Assembly: GCA_902779085.1 (NCBI GenBank)
Contig: CACYZY010000001.1
Span: 1 to 64,000, forward strand
Source: an uncultured Bacteroidales bacterium
GTDB lineage: Bacteria; Bacteroidota; Bacteroidia; Bacteroidales; Bacteroidaceae
Direction of reading: 5' to 3'
DNA: 64,000 nt
Of the stretch, positions 27,001 through 35,205 are shown piece by piece (the first letter of the stretch is position 1; every line of letters begins with the position of its first letter). The notes beneath the pieces were generated by a model. The model had not been told where the DNA came from, searched no databases, and saw only the letters and a list, made by a program, of their open reading frames with translations. Both the position numbers and the translations under genes were made by a program.

Positions 27001-28206
27001 TTAAAGTTCGTCTTCAAATTTATGTGATGCATAGAAAGCTCTCAGTGCAGTGGAAGATACCTTGATAAAACCTTTGGCATCTTCAGCAGTCCAACCCTTT
27101 TGCATTTCACCATACTCGCCAAACTTGTTCTTTACCAAGTCGTCTTTGCTCTCCACACCCACGGTAGAGAAACCCAAAGGACGAAGTTCAAGGATGGCTG
27201 TACCGTTCACATGGCGTTGTGAACTGGTAAGCATGGCCTCGATGTCGCGCATTACAGGTTCCAGATACTGGCTTTCATGCAGGAACATGCCATACCAGTT
27301 GGCTACCTGGTCTTTCCAATATTGTTGCCACTTGCTCAACGTATATTTCTCTAGGAAACGATGGGCACCGATAATCAGCATAGGAGCTGCAGCCTCGAAG
27401 CCTACACGACCCTTGATGCCTATAATGGTGTCTCCCACATGCATATCACGACCAATTCCGTAAGCTGCACCAATCTCCTCCACTTTTTGGATGGCCTTGA
27501 TAGGGTCGTCATATACTACATCGTTAACAGCTTTCAACTCGCCTTTTTCGAAAGTTAGTCGCAACTGCTCTGTGCCTTCTTTGGTGCAGTGTTTCAGGTA
27601 AGCACTTTCGGGCAAACCTTGAGCTGAATCCAGAATCTCACCGCCACAGATGCTGGTACCCCACAATCCAACGTTGTATGAATATTTAAGTTTGGCAAAG
27701 TCAGCGGGGAAACCATTTTTGTTCAGATAGTCAATCTCGTCTTGACGACTCAACGCCATATCTCTTGTCAACGTAATGATTTCCTTTCCAGGAGCCATCA
27801 CCAGGAAAGTCATGTCAAAGCGTACCTGATCATTGCCGGCACCAGTTGAACCATGAGCAATGGCATCTGCACCAATCTCATTGGCATAACGGGCAATGGC
27901 CAATGCCTGGAATATACGCTCAGAGCTTACTGAAATAGGGTAGGTGCCATTGCGCAGCACATTGCCATACACCATGTATTTCAGACTCTTTTCGTAATAC
28001 TCGCGTGTCACATCTAAAGTGACATATTTTACTGCACCTAACTTATATGCGTTTTCTTCATTCGTTTTCAGTTGCTCTTCACTGAAGCCACCTGTGTTAG
28101 CGCTTGCAGCATATACTTCATATCCTTTTTCCTTGGCAAGGTACATTACGGTGAATGATGTATCGAGTCCACCGCTGAATGCCACTACTACTTTCTTCTT
28201 GCTCAT
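27001..28206 (-). CDS. argG: Argininosuccinate synthase
   Basis: 401 residues. N-terminal ATP pyrophosphatase P-loop VVVAFSGGLDTSFTVMYL; conserved AHGSTGAGNDQVRF and the C-terminal domain YGMFLHESQYLEPVMRDIEA. Condenses citrulline with aspartate. Unlike some Bacteroidota the rest of the cluster has no argH in this window. The gene follows the GNAT gene by 33 bases and precedes the PspC gene. Confidence 0.94.
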   Translation of the reverse strand: MSKKKVVVAFSGGLDTSFTVMYLAKEKGYEVYAASANTGGFSEEQLKTNEENAYKLGAVKYVTLDVTREYYEKSLKYMVYGNVLRNGTYPISVSSERIFQALAIARYANEIGADAIAHGSTGAGNDQVRFDMTFLVMAPGKEIITLTRDMALSRQDEIDYLNKNGFPADFAKLKYSYNVGLWGTSICGGEILDSAQGLPESAYLKHCTKEGTEQLRLTFEKGELKAVNDVVYDDPIKAIQKVEEIGAAYGIGRDMHVGDTIIGIKGRVGFEAAAPMLIIGAHRFLEKYTLSKWQQYWKDQVANWYGMFLHESQYLEPVMRDIEAMLTSSQRHVNGTAILELRPLGFSTVGVESKDDLVKNKFGEYGEMQKGWTAEDAKGFIKVSSTALRAFYASHKFEDEL

Positions 28207-28239
28207 ATCTTAATATACCTATTATATTTGTTTAAACTT

Positions 28240-28809
28240 TTATACTTTATATGGGTCTTCTGGATGATCCTTGGGGTCATACAGCATGGCTGTACAGATA
28301 CAGAATTTGCGATTCTTTTCCATCAGAATGTGATGATTGATGCAACCTTCGCAACCCTTCCAAAAAGCGTCATCATCGGTAAGTTGGGCAAAAGTTACAG
28401 GAACATAGCCTAATTCCGTATTCATTTTCATCACAGCAGCACCACTGGTAAGACTGAATATTTTAGCCCATGGCCAACGCAGGCGAGCCAGCTTGAAAGT
28501 GGCATCTTTGATACGCTTTGCAATGCCACGACCTTGATAATCAGGGTGTACAATCAAACCAGATGTTGCAACAAACTGCTTGTTGCCCCAACTCTCAATA
28601 TATGAGAATCCCACAAACTCGTCACCTTTCAAGGCAATCACTGCTTTCCCTTCCTTTATCTTGGTGGCTACATAATCGTAGGTACGTTCAGCTATACCAG
28701 TACCACGCACTTTGGCTGCTTCCCTTATAGTATCTAATATGGTGTTTACGTAAGCTACATGGCTGGGATCAGCCACCATCACCTCTATTTCATTATTGTC
28801 CATATTCAT
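28240..28809 (-). CDS. GNAT acyltransferase in the arginine operon, candidate N-acylglutamate synthase
   Basis: 189 residues with a GNAT fold: acetyl-CoA loop VHPDYQGRGIAKRI at ~87-100, preceded by GFSYIESWGNKQFVATSGL. The C-terminus has an unusual Cys-containing segment (FWKGCEGCINH, KFCICTAML) that could bind metal. The gene lies between argR and argG, overlapping argR by 17 bases. No argA or argJ is visible nearby, so this enzyme may make the first N-acyl (acetyl or succinyl) glutamate of the pathway. I recall the Bacteroides equivalent being proposed for this role, but that is not proven by the sequence. Confidence 0.7.
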   Translation of the reverse strand: MNMDNNEIEVMVADPSHVAYVNTILDTIREAAKVRGTGIAERTYDYVATKIKEGKAVIALKGDEFVGFSYIESWGNKQFVATSGLIVHPDYQGRGIAKRIKDATFKLARLRWPWAKIFSLTSGAAVMKMNTELGYVPVTFAQLTDDDAFWKGCEGCINHHILMEKNRKFCICTAMLYDPKDHPEDPYKV

Positions 28810-29296
28810 TATCGTTATTATTATCTTGTATGTTCGGGAATACAGTTTCCAGTATTTCCATTACTTGATTTTTAGTTAAACGTCTAGAGGTAACCATCAT
28901 GATGGTATCGTCACCAGCTATGGTACCTAATACACCTTCAGGCTTTTTATTGTCTATATCATATGCCATACCGCTGGCATAACCTGGGCGAGTATGTATT
29001 ACAGCTATGTTTGCAGCTACATCAACTGAAATGAAACCGCTGGCATTCAGCATGTCGCTAACACGTTGATGTGTCTGGCGTCTATACATTACATCGTTGG
29101 GTAATACATATACGTAATTACCTTCCAAATTAGCAGCTTTGGCTACTTTCAATTGCTTTAAATCTCTCGACAGTGTGGCTTGTGTAACATAAAACCCCTC
29201 TTTTTGAAGTTCTTGCATCAATTCTTCTTGCAAGCGTATCTCTTGGCTCGAGATAATCATCTTGATGGTACCTAATCTGTCTGCTTTCTTCTTCAT
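28793..29296 (-). CDS. argR: Arginine repressor
   Basis: 167 residues. N-terminal winged helix (IISSQEIRLQEELMQELQ, then TQATLSRDLKQL, the DNA-recognition helix) and the C-terminal arginine-binding, hexamer-forming domain with GVLGTIAGDDTIMMV. Represses arginine synthesis when arginine is bound. First gene of the leftward operon; an ARG-box-like site overlaps its start codon, so it probably represses itself and the genes downstream. Confidence 0.93.
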   Translation of the reverse strand: MKKKADRLGTIKMIISSQEIRLQEELMQELQKEGFYVTQATLSRDLKQLKVAKAANLEGNYVYVLPNDVMYRRQTHQRVSDMLNASGFISVDVAANIAVIHTRPGYASGMAYDIDNKKPEGVLGTIAGDDTIMMVTSRRLTKNQVMEILETVFPNIQDNNNDNEYGQ

Positions 29297-29313
29297 TTGA
29301 ATAAATATTCTAA
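29296..29313. promoter_or_regulatory. ARG-box-like operator at the argR start
   Basis: The sequence fits the E. coli ARG-box consensus wnTnAATwwwwATTnAnw at all but one fixed position: TTTGAAT then AAAT then ATTCTAA. It touches the argR start codon and lies just downstream of a minus-strand -7 box TATATTTG (29329-29322). In AT-rich DNA part of this could be chance. Confidence 0.6.
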
Positions 29314-29388
29314 AATTTGCGCAAATATACAGCTATTTTTTGAAAATATATTCATTTCTTCCTTTTTTTTTATTCTTTGGTGTTTTTT

Positions 29389-29420
29389 TTTGCAATAACC
29401 CATAGAAAGCATTATTTTTG
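29389..29420 (+). promoter_or_regulatory. Promoter for the GH78 gene
   Basis: TTTG (29389-29392), exactly 20 bases, TATTTTTG (29413-29420): full Bacteroidota promoter; start codon at 29447. Confidence 0.75.
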
Positions 29421-29446
29421 GACTTGTCTTTAAACTGACTGATACC

Positions 29447-32206
29447 ATGAGATATTTTGTAGCTATATGGTTGGTAGCATTTGCTTGCTTTTTTTCTTCA
29501 TGCTCTCAGAAAGCAAAGGTGACGTTGGTGCAGCAACGGGTGGAAATGCTTTCTAATCCAATGGGTATTGATGTTCAAGTACCTAGATTTAGCTGGATTA
29601 TACAGTGTGAGGCAAAGGAGGTGAAGCAAACGGGCTATCACATATTAGTAGCATCATCTTTGGAAAACCTCCATGATGGGATAGGCGATTTATGGGACTC
29701 AGGTGAGGTTCCTTCTGATTCCTCTATTTTTATATCTTATAAAGGTAAATCATTAGAGAGTCGTCAACATGTGTATTGGAAAGTGAAAGTACAAACCAAT
29801 CGAGGTGCCTCCTCGTGGAGTGAACCTAATACATGGACAATGGGGTTGCTTAACGCATCTGACTGGCAAGCGCAATGGGTAGGGCATAGCGCATTTCCTC
29901 TTGATAAATTAAAAGGACATACTGTAGTGCCAGCTCGTTATTTACGCAAAGAATTCACTGTTGAGAATAAAGAAGTGGAGCGGGCTACTTTATATATTTG
30001 CGGACTAGGCTTGTATGAGGCCTACATCAACGAGCAACGAATTGGTGAGCAGCAATTAGCACCTACTCCTACTAATTATAAGAAGAGCGTTAAGTACAAC
30101 GTGTTTGACGTCTCGGAACAACTTTCAAAAGGTAATAATGCTATTGGTGTGGTATTAGGTAATGGAAGATATGTATCCATGCGAATGCCTGGTGAACCTT
30201 CAAGTAAGGATGTGGAGCATTTTGATGTACCTAAATTGTTGCTACAACTTGAAGTTGAATACGCTGATGGAAGTAGACAATTGGTATGCAGTGACAGTAC
30301 ATGGAAATTGTTAGTGGATGGCCCTATACAGGCCAACAATGAATTTGATGGAGAAATATACGATGCCAATAAGGAAATGCCTGGATGGAATAAAGCTGGT
30401 TTCAATGACATCATGTGGATGCGAGTTGAGACCATGGATAAACCTGGAGGCGAACTGTCTGCGCAGGCTAACCCCAACATCATGGTGATGGACACGCTTC
30501 ACCCTATTGCAATGAATGAAGTAGAAGAAGGTGTATATGTGTTGGATATGGGACAAAACATGGTGGGTTGGTTGCAGATGAAGGTCAAAGGGCAGAAAAA
30601 CGACAAAATTACTCTTCGCTTTGCCGAGTTGTTGAACAAAGATGGTACACTTTATACGGCTAATCTGAGGTATTCAACTCCAAAAGATGTAGTTATTCTG
30701 AAAGATGATCAGCCCTTTACATGGCATCCGACGTTTGTTTATCATGGCTTCCGTTATGTTGAAGTGAAAGGTCTGGCATATAAGCCGTCATTGTCTGATT
30801 TCGAAGGACATGTGCTATATGACGAGATGGATACCACTGGCTCGTTTGAGAGTTCCAACGCAATGCTGAATAAGATTTATGCCAATGCATTCTGGGGGAT
30901 ACGTGGTAATTATAGAGGGATGCCTACTGATTGTCCTCAACGTGATGAGAGAATGGGGTGGTTTGGAGATCGAACGACTGGTTGTTATGGCGAGAGCTAT
31001 ATTTTCAATAACCATAGCCTTTATGCAAAATGGTTGGATGATATTGAGGCGGAGCAGACAGAAGAGGGTAGCTTGCCAGATGTGGCGCCTGCCTTTTGGG
31101 ATATCCGTAGTGATAACATGACGTGGCCAGGAGTATTTCTTACAGCAGCCAATATGCTCTATGAGCGCTATGGCGATATGCAGCCAATAGTGAAGCACTA
31201 TCCTGCTATGAAGAAATGGATGACCTATATGAAGAATAAATATGGTGTGGATGGCATCATCACCAAAGATACTTACGGCGATTGGTGCATGCCTCCAGAA
31301 AAACCAGAACTGATTCATTCCCAAGACTCTTCCCGTATCACTGCAGCTGGTGTGCTGTCCACAGCTTTCTATTATAACTTTTGTATCCTTATGGCAAAGT
31401 TTGCTGCCACTCAAGAATTGGCGGATGATGAAGCTTTTTATCTGGCAGAAGCAGAAACTACCAAAGAAGCTTTTAACCAAAAGTATTACAATAAGGATGA
31501 AAACTATTATGATAACAATACTGTAACAGCCAACATTTTACCTTTACGTTTTGGAATGGTGGAGGAGGGGAACCGTCAGAAAGTGTTTGACAATATATTG
31601 CGTACTACAGTCAATGTCTTTGATAGCCATATAAGTACGGGTGTGGTGGGTATACAGCAACTCATGCGTGGACTTACCGACTATGGCTATGGTGAATTGG
31701 CATTGCAGATAGCTACTAATTCAACTTATCCAAGTTGGGGCTATATGGTGGAAAATGGAGCTACTACCATTTGGGAACTGTGGAATGGTAATACTGCAGA
31801 TCCTGCTATGAATTCAGGTAACCATGTGATGTTATTGGGAGATCTTGTCATTTGGTTATACGACTACTTGGCAGGTATTGCTCCAGATGAACCTGGCTTC
31901 AAAGTGGTGAAGATGCGTCCATACCCCATTAAAGGTCTTGACTATATTCAAGCGTCTTATAACTCAGTCTATGGAGCTATCAAGAGTAGTTGGAAAAAAG
32001 AGAATGGACTTTTTGATTGGCACATCACTATTCCTTCTAATACCACAGCCAATGTTTTTGTGCCTTGTGGTTCAGAAGAGATGTATAAAGGTCTGAAAAT
32101 CAAAATACAGAATATGGGTACACGTTTTCTCGGCCAGCAAGGTCAGTTTGCTGTATTCTCCTTCCCGTCTGGTACCTACCATATCACAGTCCCGTGGGAA
32201 GAGTGA
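29447..32206 (+). CDS. GH78 alpha-L-rhamnosidase lipoprotein
   Basis: 919 residues with a lipoprotein signal (lipobox SSC, C19), so probably surface- or periplasm-anchored. N-terminal fibronectin/beta-sandwich domains precede the (alpha/alpha)6 catalytic domain. Within it, DCPQRDERMGWFGDRT (~495-510) is the GH78 signature, including the acidic general-acid position. TTIWELWNG near 773 carries the second candidate glutamate. It would remove terminal L-rhamnose from plant or bacterial glycans. The rhamnose catabolic operon is 5 kb downstream, so the gene likely feeds that pathway. Confidence 0.9.
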   Translation: MRYFVAIWLVAFACFFSSCSQKAKVTLVQQRVEMLSNPMGIDVQVPRFSWIIQCEAKEVKQTGYHILVASSLENLHDGIGDLWDSGEVPSDSSIFISYKGKSLESRQHVYWKVKVQTNRGASSWSEPNTWTMGLLNASDWQAQWVGHSAFPLDKLKGHTVVPARYLRKEFTVENKEVERATLYICGLGLYEAYINEQRIGEQQLAPTPTNYKKSVKYNVFDVSEQLSKGNNAIGVVLGNGRYVSMRMPGEPSSKDVEHFDVPKLLLQLEVEYADGSRQLVCSDSTWKLLVDGPIQANNEFDGEIYDANKEMPGWNKAGFNDIMWMRVETMDKPGGELSAQANPNIMVMDTLHPIAMNEVEEGVYVLDMGQNMVGWLQMKVKGQKNDKITLRFAELLNKDGTLYTANLRYSTPKDVVILKDDQPFTWHPTFVYHGFRYVEVKGLAYKPSLSDFEGHVLYDEMDTTGSFESSNAMLNKIYANAFWGIRGNYRGMPTDCPQRDERMGWFGDRTTGCYGESYIFNNHSLYAKWLDDIEAEQTEEGSLPDVAPAFWDIRSDNMTWPGVFLTAANMLYERYGDMQPIVKHYPAMKKWMTYMKNKYGVDGIITKDTYGDWCMPPEKPELIHSQDSSRITAAGVLSTAFYYNFCILMAKFAATQELADDEAFYLAEAETTKEAFNQKYYNKDENYYDNNTVTANILPLRFGMVEEGNRQKVFDNILRTTVNVFDSHISTGVVGIQQLMRGLTDYGYGELALQIATNSTYPSWGYMVENGATTIWELWNGNTADPAMNSGNHVMLLGDLVIWLYDYLAGIAPDEPGFKVVKMRPYPIKGLDYIQASYNSVYGAIKSSWKKENGLFDWHITIPSNTTANVFVPCGSEEMYKGLKIKIQNMGTRFLGQQGQFAVFSFPSGTYHITVPWEE

Positions 32207-32227
32207 AAAAGATATTATGAAGACGAT

Positions 32228-32710
32228 TTATTTACTCAGATTGTGATTGATGACAAACTCGATGAACTCACGAACAGCTCCATCGCCACCTTTGTTCGTA
32301 CAGATATAGTTCGCCAAGTCTTTGACTTCCTGGCAAGCATCCGCAGGGCAACCTGTTATCCCACACTCTTTCATGCAAACGATGTCGAGTATATCATCGC
32401 CTATATAGGCCACATTCTCCTTTTGGCAATCATATTTCTTCATCAGGTCTTTCAGTGCGTCCAGCTTGTTATGCTTGCCCTGATAGAGTTCTGTAATGTG
32501 CAGTTCCTTTGCCCTATTTTCCACAATTTTAGATAATCTACCTGTAATGATGGCTGGGATGATGTTGTGTGCTGGTAGAATCTCGTTAACCCCATATCCG
32601 TCACGTATGTTGAACGACTTGAAAATTTCTCCCTCTGGCCCTATGTTTATCTTGCCGTCGGTAAGTGTGCCGTCAACATCCATAACAAAAAGTTTTATCT
32701 TTTCATTCAT
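32228..32710 (-). CDS. kdsC: KDO-8-phosphate phosphatase (HAD superfamily)
   Basis: 160 residues, C0-type HAD phosphatase without a cap, the right size for KdsC. Motif I VMDVDGTLTDG (nucleophile D11, acid D13), motif III lysine in NKLDALKDLM region, motif IV IGDDILDI (D105/D106). Expected to dephosphorylate KDO-8-P, the product of KdsA encoded in the same operon. Last gene of the leftward KDO operon, convergent with the GH78 gene. Confidence 0.85.
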   Translation of the reverse strand: MNEKIKLFVMDVDGTLTDGKINIGPEGEIFKSFNIRDGYGVNEILPAHNIIPAIITGRLSKIVENRAKELHITELYQGKHNKLDALKDLMKKYDCQKENVAYIGDDILDIVCMKECGITGCPADACQEVKDLANYICTNKGGDGAVREFIEFVINHNLSK

Positions 32711-32723
32711 GTCTTAATTCATT

Positions 32724-33383
32724 TTAATTTACTATTTCGCATTCACGCTTGATGTTATCGATAATGTCTTTGTAAGACCCTCTATGACCAAAGAGTGAAG
32801 ATGTGCCAAGAACAAAACCATCGATATTCTGTTTGCTCCATCTCTTCATTCTCTCCAAAGAGCAAGCACCATCTAGAATGATTTCAAAGTTGCATTTACT
32901 TTTGTAAGTCATTAGTTGCTCCAGCTTTTGATCAACATAAGGCAAGTAAATGTGACCTGCAAAACCTGGCTTAACCCCCATGACGAGCACGTTGTCAACA
33001 AGATTATAAAGTTCTTTCAAACTATCAATTGTCGCTTCTGGATTGATAACAATACCAGGTCTTAAACCATACTCCCTGATTTTTTCAATTACCTTTTTAG
33101 GATGTTTATCAGAATCGGGATGGAAATATATGATATCTACGCCTGCATCGGCAAACATTTTGATGTATTTTCCTGGTCTGAAAACCATCATGTGAAGTTC
33201 GGTCACAAGCGATGTGTTTCTGCAAACCGACTTCACATCACCCAGTCCCAATGCAAAGTTAGGTACATATTGGCCGTCCATAAGGTCTAAGTGCAAGCGA
33301 GTGGCGCCTGCAGCCTCAAGGCTCAATGCCTCCTCTTTGAGGTTGTCGAAATTGGCGCACATTAAAGATGGTGAGTAAATCAT
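32724..33383 (-). CDS. Ribulose-phosphate 3-epimerase-like protein
   Basis: 219 residues, TIM barrel of the RPE/AlsE family. Metal ligands retained: H31 and D33 in LHLDLMDGQYVPN, H64 in TELHMMV, and the aspartate in EIILDGACS. VMGVKPGFAGH matches the phosphate-binding loop. It is divergent: several positions around the active site (FALGLGD, DGACS) differ from ordinary RPE. A dedicated role in supplying or altering a sugar phosphate for this operon is more likely than housekeeping RPE. It lies 3 bases after the PMI-like gene. Confidence 0.75.
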   Translation of the reverse strand: MIYSPSLMCANFDNLKEEALSLEAAGATRLHLDLMDGQYVPNFALGLGDVKSVCRNTSLVTELHMMVFRPGKYIKMFADAGVDIIYFHPDSDKHPKKVIEKIREYGLRPGIVINPEATIDSLKELYNLVDNVLVMGVKPGFAGHIYLPYVDQKLEQLMTYKSKCNFEIILDGACSLERMKRWSKQNIDGFVLGTSSLFGHRGSYKDIIDNIKRECEIVN

Positions 33384-33386
33384 ATG

Positions 33387-34283
33387 TTATCCCTCCAGTA
33401 TTTTTGAAACGAAAGACAGTTCTATCTGATGTGTATTCAGTTCCTCACCTGGCCACAGTATGATAGTTGAGCCTGGGGGCACTTGCATACCTTCAGCGTT
33501 GAGTGTTCCTATCACTGTAGTGAAGCACTCAAGCATGTTGCTTTTGTTTATATATTGTTCAATGCCTTTTATTAACTTTGTACTATATGTCATTTCCTTA
33601 ATTTCTTCTTGTTTATAAGTCTTGACCACGGATTTCAATTTGATATTTAAAGAACTGGTTGCTTTGTCAACATGCAGTTCGCGCTTGTTACCTTGTGCAT
33701 CCACTCTATCGTAGTCATAGAAGCGATAGGTATAATCAGAACCTTCCTCTATCTCATAAACCAGACTCCCAGCAGTAATGGCATGTAGGGTTCCAGGCTC
33801 CACATATACATAGTCACCCTTCTTAACAGAAAGTGTGTCTGCCATTTCCATAAATTGACCTCTTTGAATCATTAGTTGCTCTTCTTCCTCATCGAGACAG
33901 GTACATCCGTTAATGATGATGCCAGATAGAGGTGCTTCGATAAAATACCACGATTCTCTTTTCCCTCTTGCATTGTGCTCTAATTCGTTTGCCATCTTAT
34001 CATTGGGGTGAACCTGTATGCTTAAGTTCTCATGCGCTTCTGTCAATGCTAGGGTCAAAGGGAAATACTCATAGTGAGAGAGGTGGAAGTCTTCCTTAAA
34101 AAGAGGGAATATATTATTTAAGCACTGGCCCTTCCATTTGCCGTTGAGAATCTCGTTAGATACTCCTTTGCGACAATACAAAGAGTACAGGTGACCAATT
34201 GAGTCACCTTCCACTCCTGTGTATTGGCTAATCTTGGAGCCACCCCAGATGGTATTATGAATAATTCGCTTTAGTATCAACAT
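33387..34283 (-). CDS. Class I mannose-6-phosphate isomerase-like protein
   Basis: 298 residues, two-cupin class I PMI. Zinc-binding residues visible: Q90 and H92 in LSIQVHPND, a glutamate in KRESWYF, and the histidine of EPGTLHAI. The family's C-terminal lid is short. It could interconvert mannose-6-P and fructose-6-P or a pentose/heptose phosphate. Its place between kdsA and the RPE-like gene suggests it serves the same polysaccharide or LPS-core pathway. The true substrate is uncertain. Confidence 0.75.
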   Translation of the reverse strand: MLILKRIIHNTIWGGSKISQYTGVEGDSIGHLYSLYCRKGVSNEILNGKWKGQCLNNIFPLFKEDFHLSHYEYFPLTLALTEAHENLSIQVHPNDKMANELEHNARGKRESWYFIEAPLSGIIINGCTCLDEEEEQLMIQRGQFMEMADTLSVKKGDYVYVEPGTLHAITAGSLVYEIEEGSDYTYRFYDYDRVDAQGNKRELHVDKATSSLNIKLKSVVKTYKQEEIKEMTYSTKLIKGIEQYINKSNMLECFTTVIGTLNAEGMQVPPGSTIILWPGEELNTHQIELSFVSKILEG

Positions 34284-34290
34284 AGCCCAC

Positions 34291-35082
34291 TCATTCTAAT
34301 GTAACTTCCCTAATGCGCATGATTTGGCGCAATAATCGCTCTGTTGCGTCAAGTCGCAACATACAACTACCATCGCATAAAGCCACTGATGGGTCATTAT
34401 GTACCTCCATAAAAATACCTGAAAGAACACCAGTAGCTACTGCTGCTTTTGCCAAATAAGGAACATATTCGCTTTTGCCGCTATTGCCATAGTTAAAGCC
34501 ACCACCACTGATTTGAACGCTATGAGTAGCATCAAAAATCACGGGATGTCCTAATTTAGCTAACCTAATCAAGCCAGTCATATCGACAACTAGAGTATTA
34601 TAGCCAAAGCAATTGCCTCTTTCGCATAACATGAAGTTCTGGCAACCAAAAAAATCCATTTTGCTTACTACGTTGTTCATTTCTTCAGGACTGGAAAATT
34701 GTCCTTTCTTGATATTTACGATTTTACCAGTTTCGGCAGCAGCTTGAAGCAAATCTGTCTGACGGCATAAGAAAGCTGGAATCTGAATCATATCGGCTAC
34801 TTCAGCCACTGGTTTTGCCTGATAAGGCTCATGTATATCGGTATCTATCTTAACTCCGATCTCGGTTTTAGCTTTTTCAAGAATACGCAAACCTTCTTCA
34901 AGTCCCGGTCCCCTGTAATTGGTTGCTTTAGTTCGATTTGCTTTATCCCAAGAAGCTTTAAAATAAAAGTCAACGTCAAATTTATCAGCAATATTGCGCA
35001 ATGCTTCTGCTATAAATAAGACATTGTCCTGTGATTCTATCACGCAAGGTCCGGCTATCCAGATAAATTTGTTCTCAATCAT
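34291..35082 (-). CDS. kdsA: 3-deoxy-8-phosphooctulonate synthase
   Basis: 263 residues from the ATG at 35082. A longer in-frame start (35103) would overlap the -7 box of its own promoter, so the shorter form is chosen. KFIWIAGPCVIES at the start, FYFKASWDKANRTK, and IFDATHSVQ are KdsA/DAHPS-family active-site motifs. Condenses arabinose-5-P with phosphoenolpyruvate to KDO-8-P for LPS inner core. First gene of the leftward four-gene operon; no arabinose-5-P isomerase (KdsD) is in the operon. Confidence 0.92.
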   Translation of the reverse strand: MIENKFIWIAGPCVIESQDNVLFIAEALRNIADKFDVDFYFKASWDKANRTKATNYRGPGLEEGLRILEKAKTEIGVKIDTDIHEPYQAKPVAEVADMIQIPAFLCRQTDLLQAAAETGKIVNIKKGQFSSPEEMNNVVSKMDFFGCQNFMLCERGNCFGYNTLVVDMTGLIRLAKLGHPVIFDATHSVQISGGGFNYGNSGKSEYVPYLAKAAVATGVLSGIFMEVHNDPSVALCDGSCMLRLDATERLLRQIMRIREVTLE

Positions 35083-35100
35083 ATAATCTACATTATTACG

Positions 35101-35131
35101 CAAAGGTAAGGAAAGTCATGAGAATAGCAAA
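35101..35131 (-). promoter_or_regulatory. Promoter of the kds operon
   Basis: Minus strand TTTG (35131-35128), 19 bases, TACCTTTG (35108-35101): full consensus. It fixes the kdsA start at 35082. Confidence 0.8.
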
Positions 35132-35205
35132 ATAAGCTTGTTAATATTTTATTTTGACAAAATGAGAACAACTATTCAAAAGATATTATCACTGCTCTGT
35201 TACAT

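Noticed and set aside
30815-31480. 221-residue minus-strand frame
   Set aside because: Antisense to the GH78 catalytic domain; shadow.
35083-35103. Longer kdsA start
   Set aside because: It would lie over the -7 box TACCTTTG and upstream of the expected transcription start.
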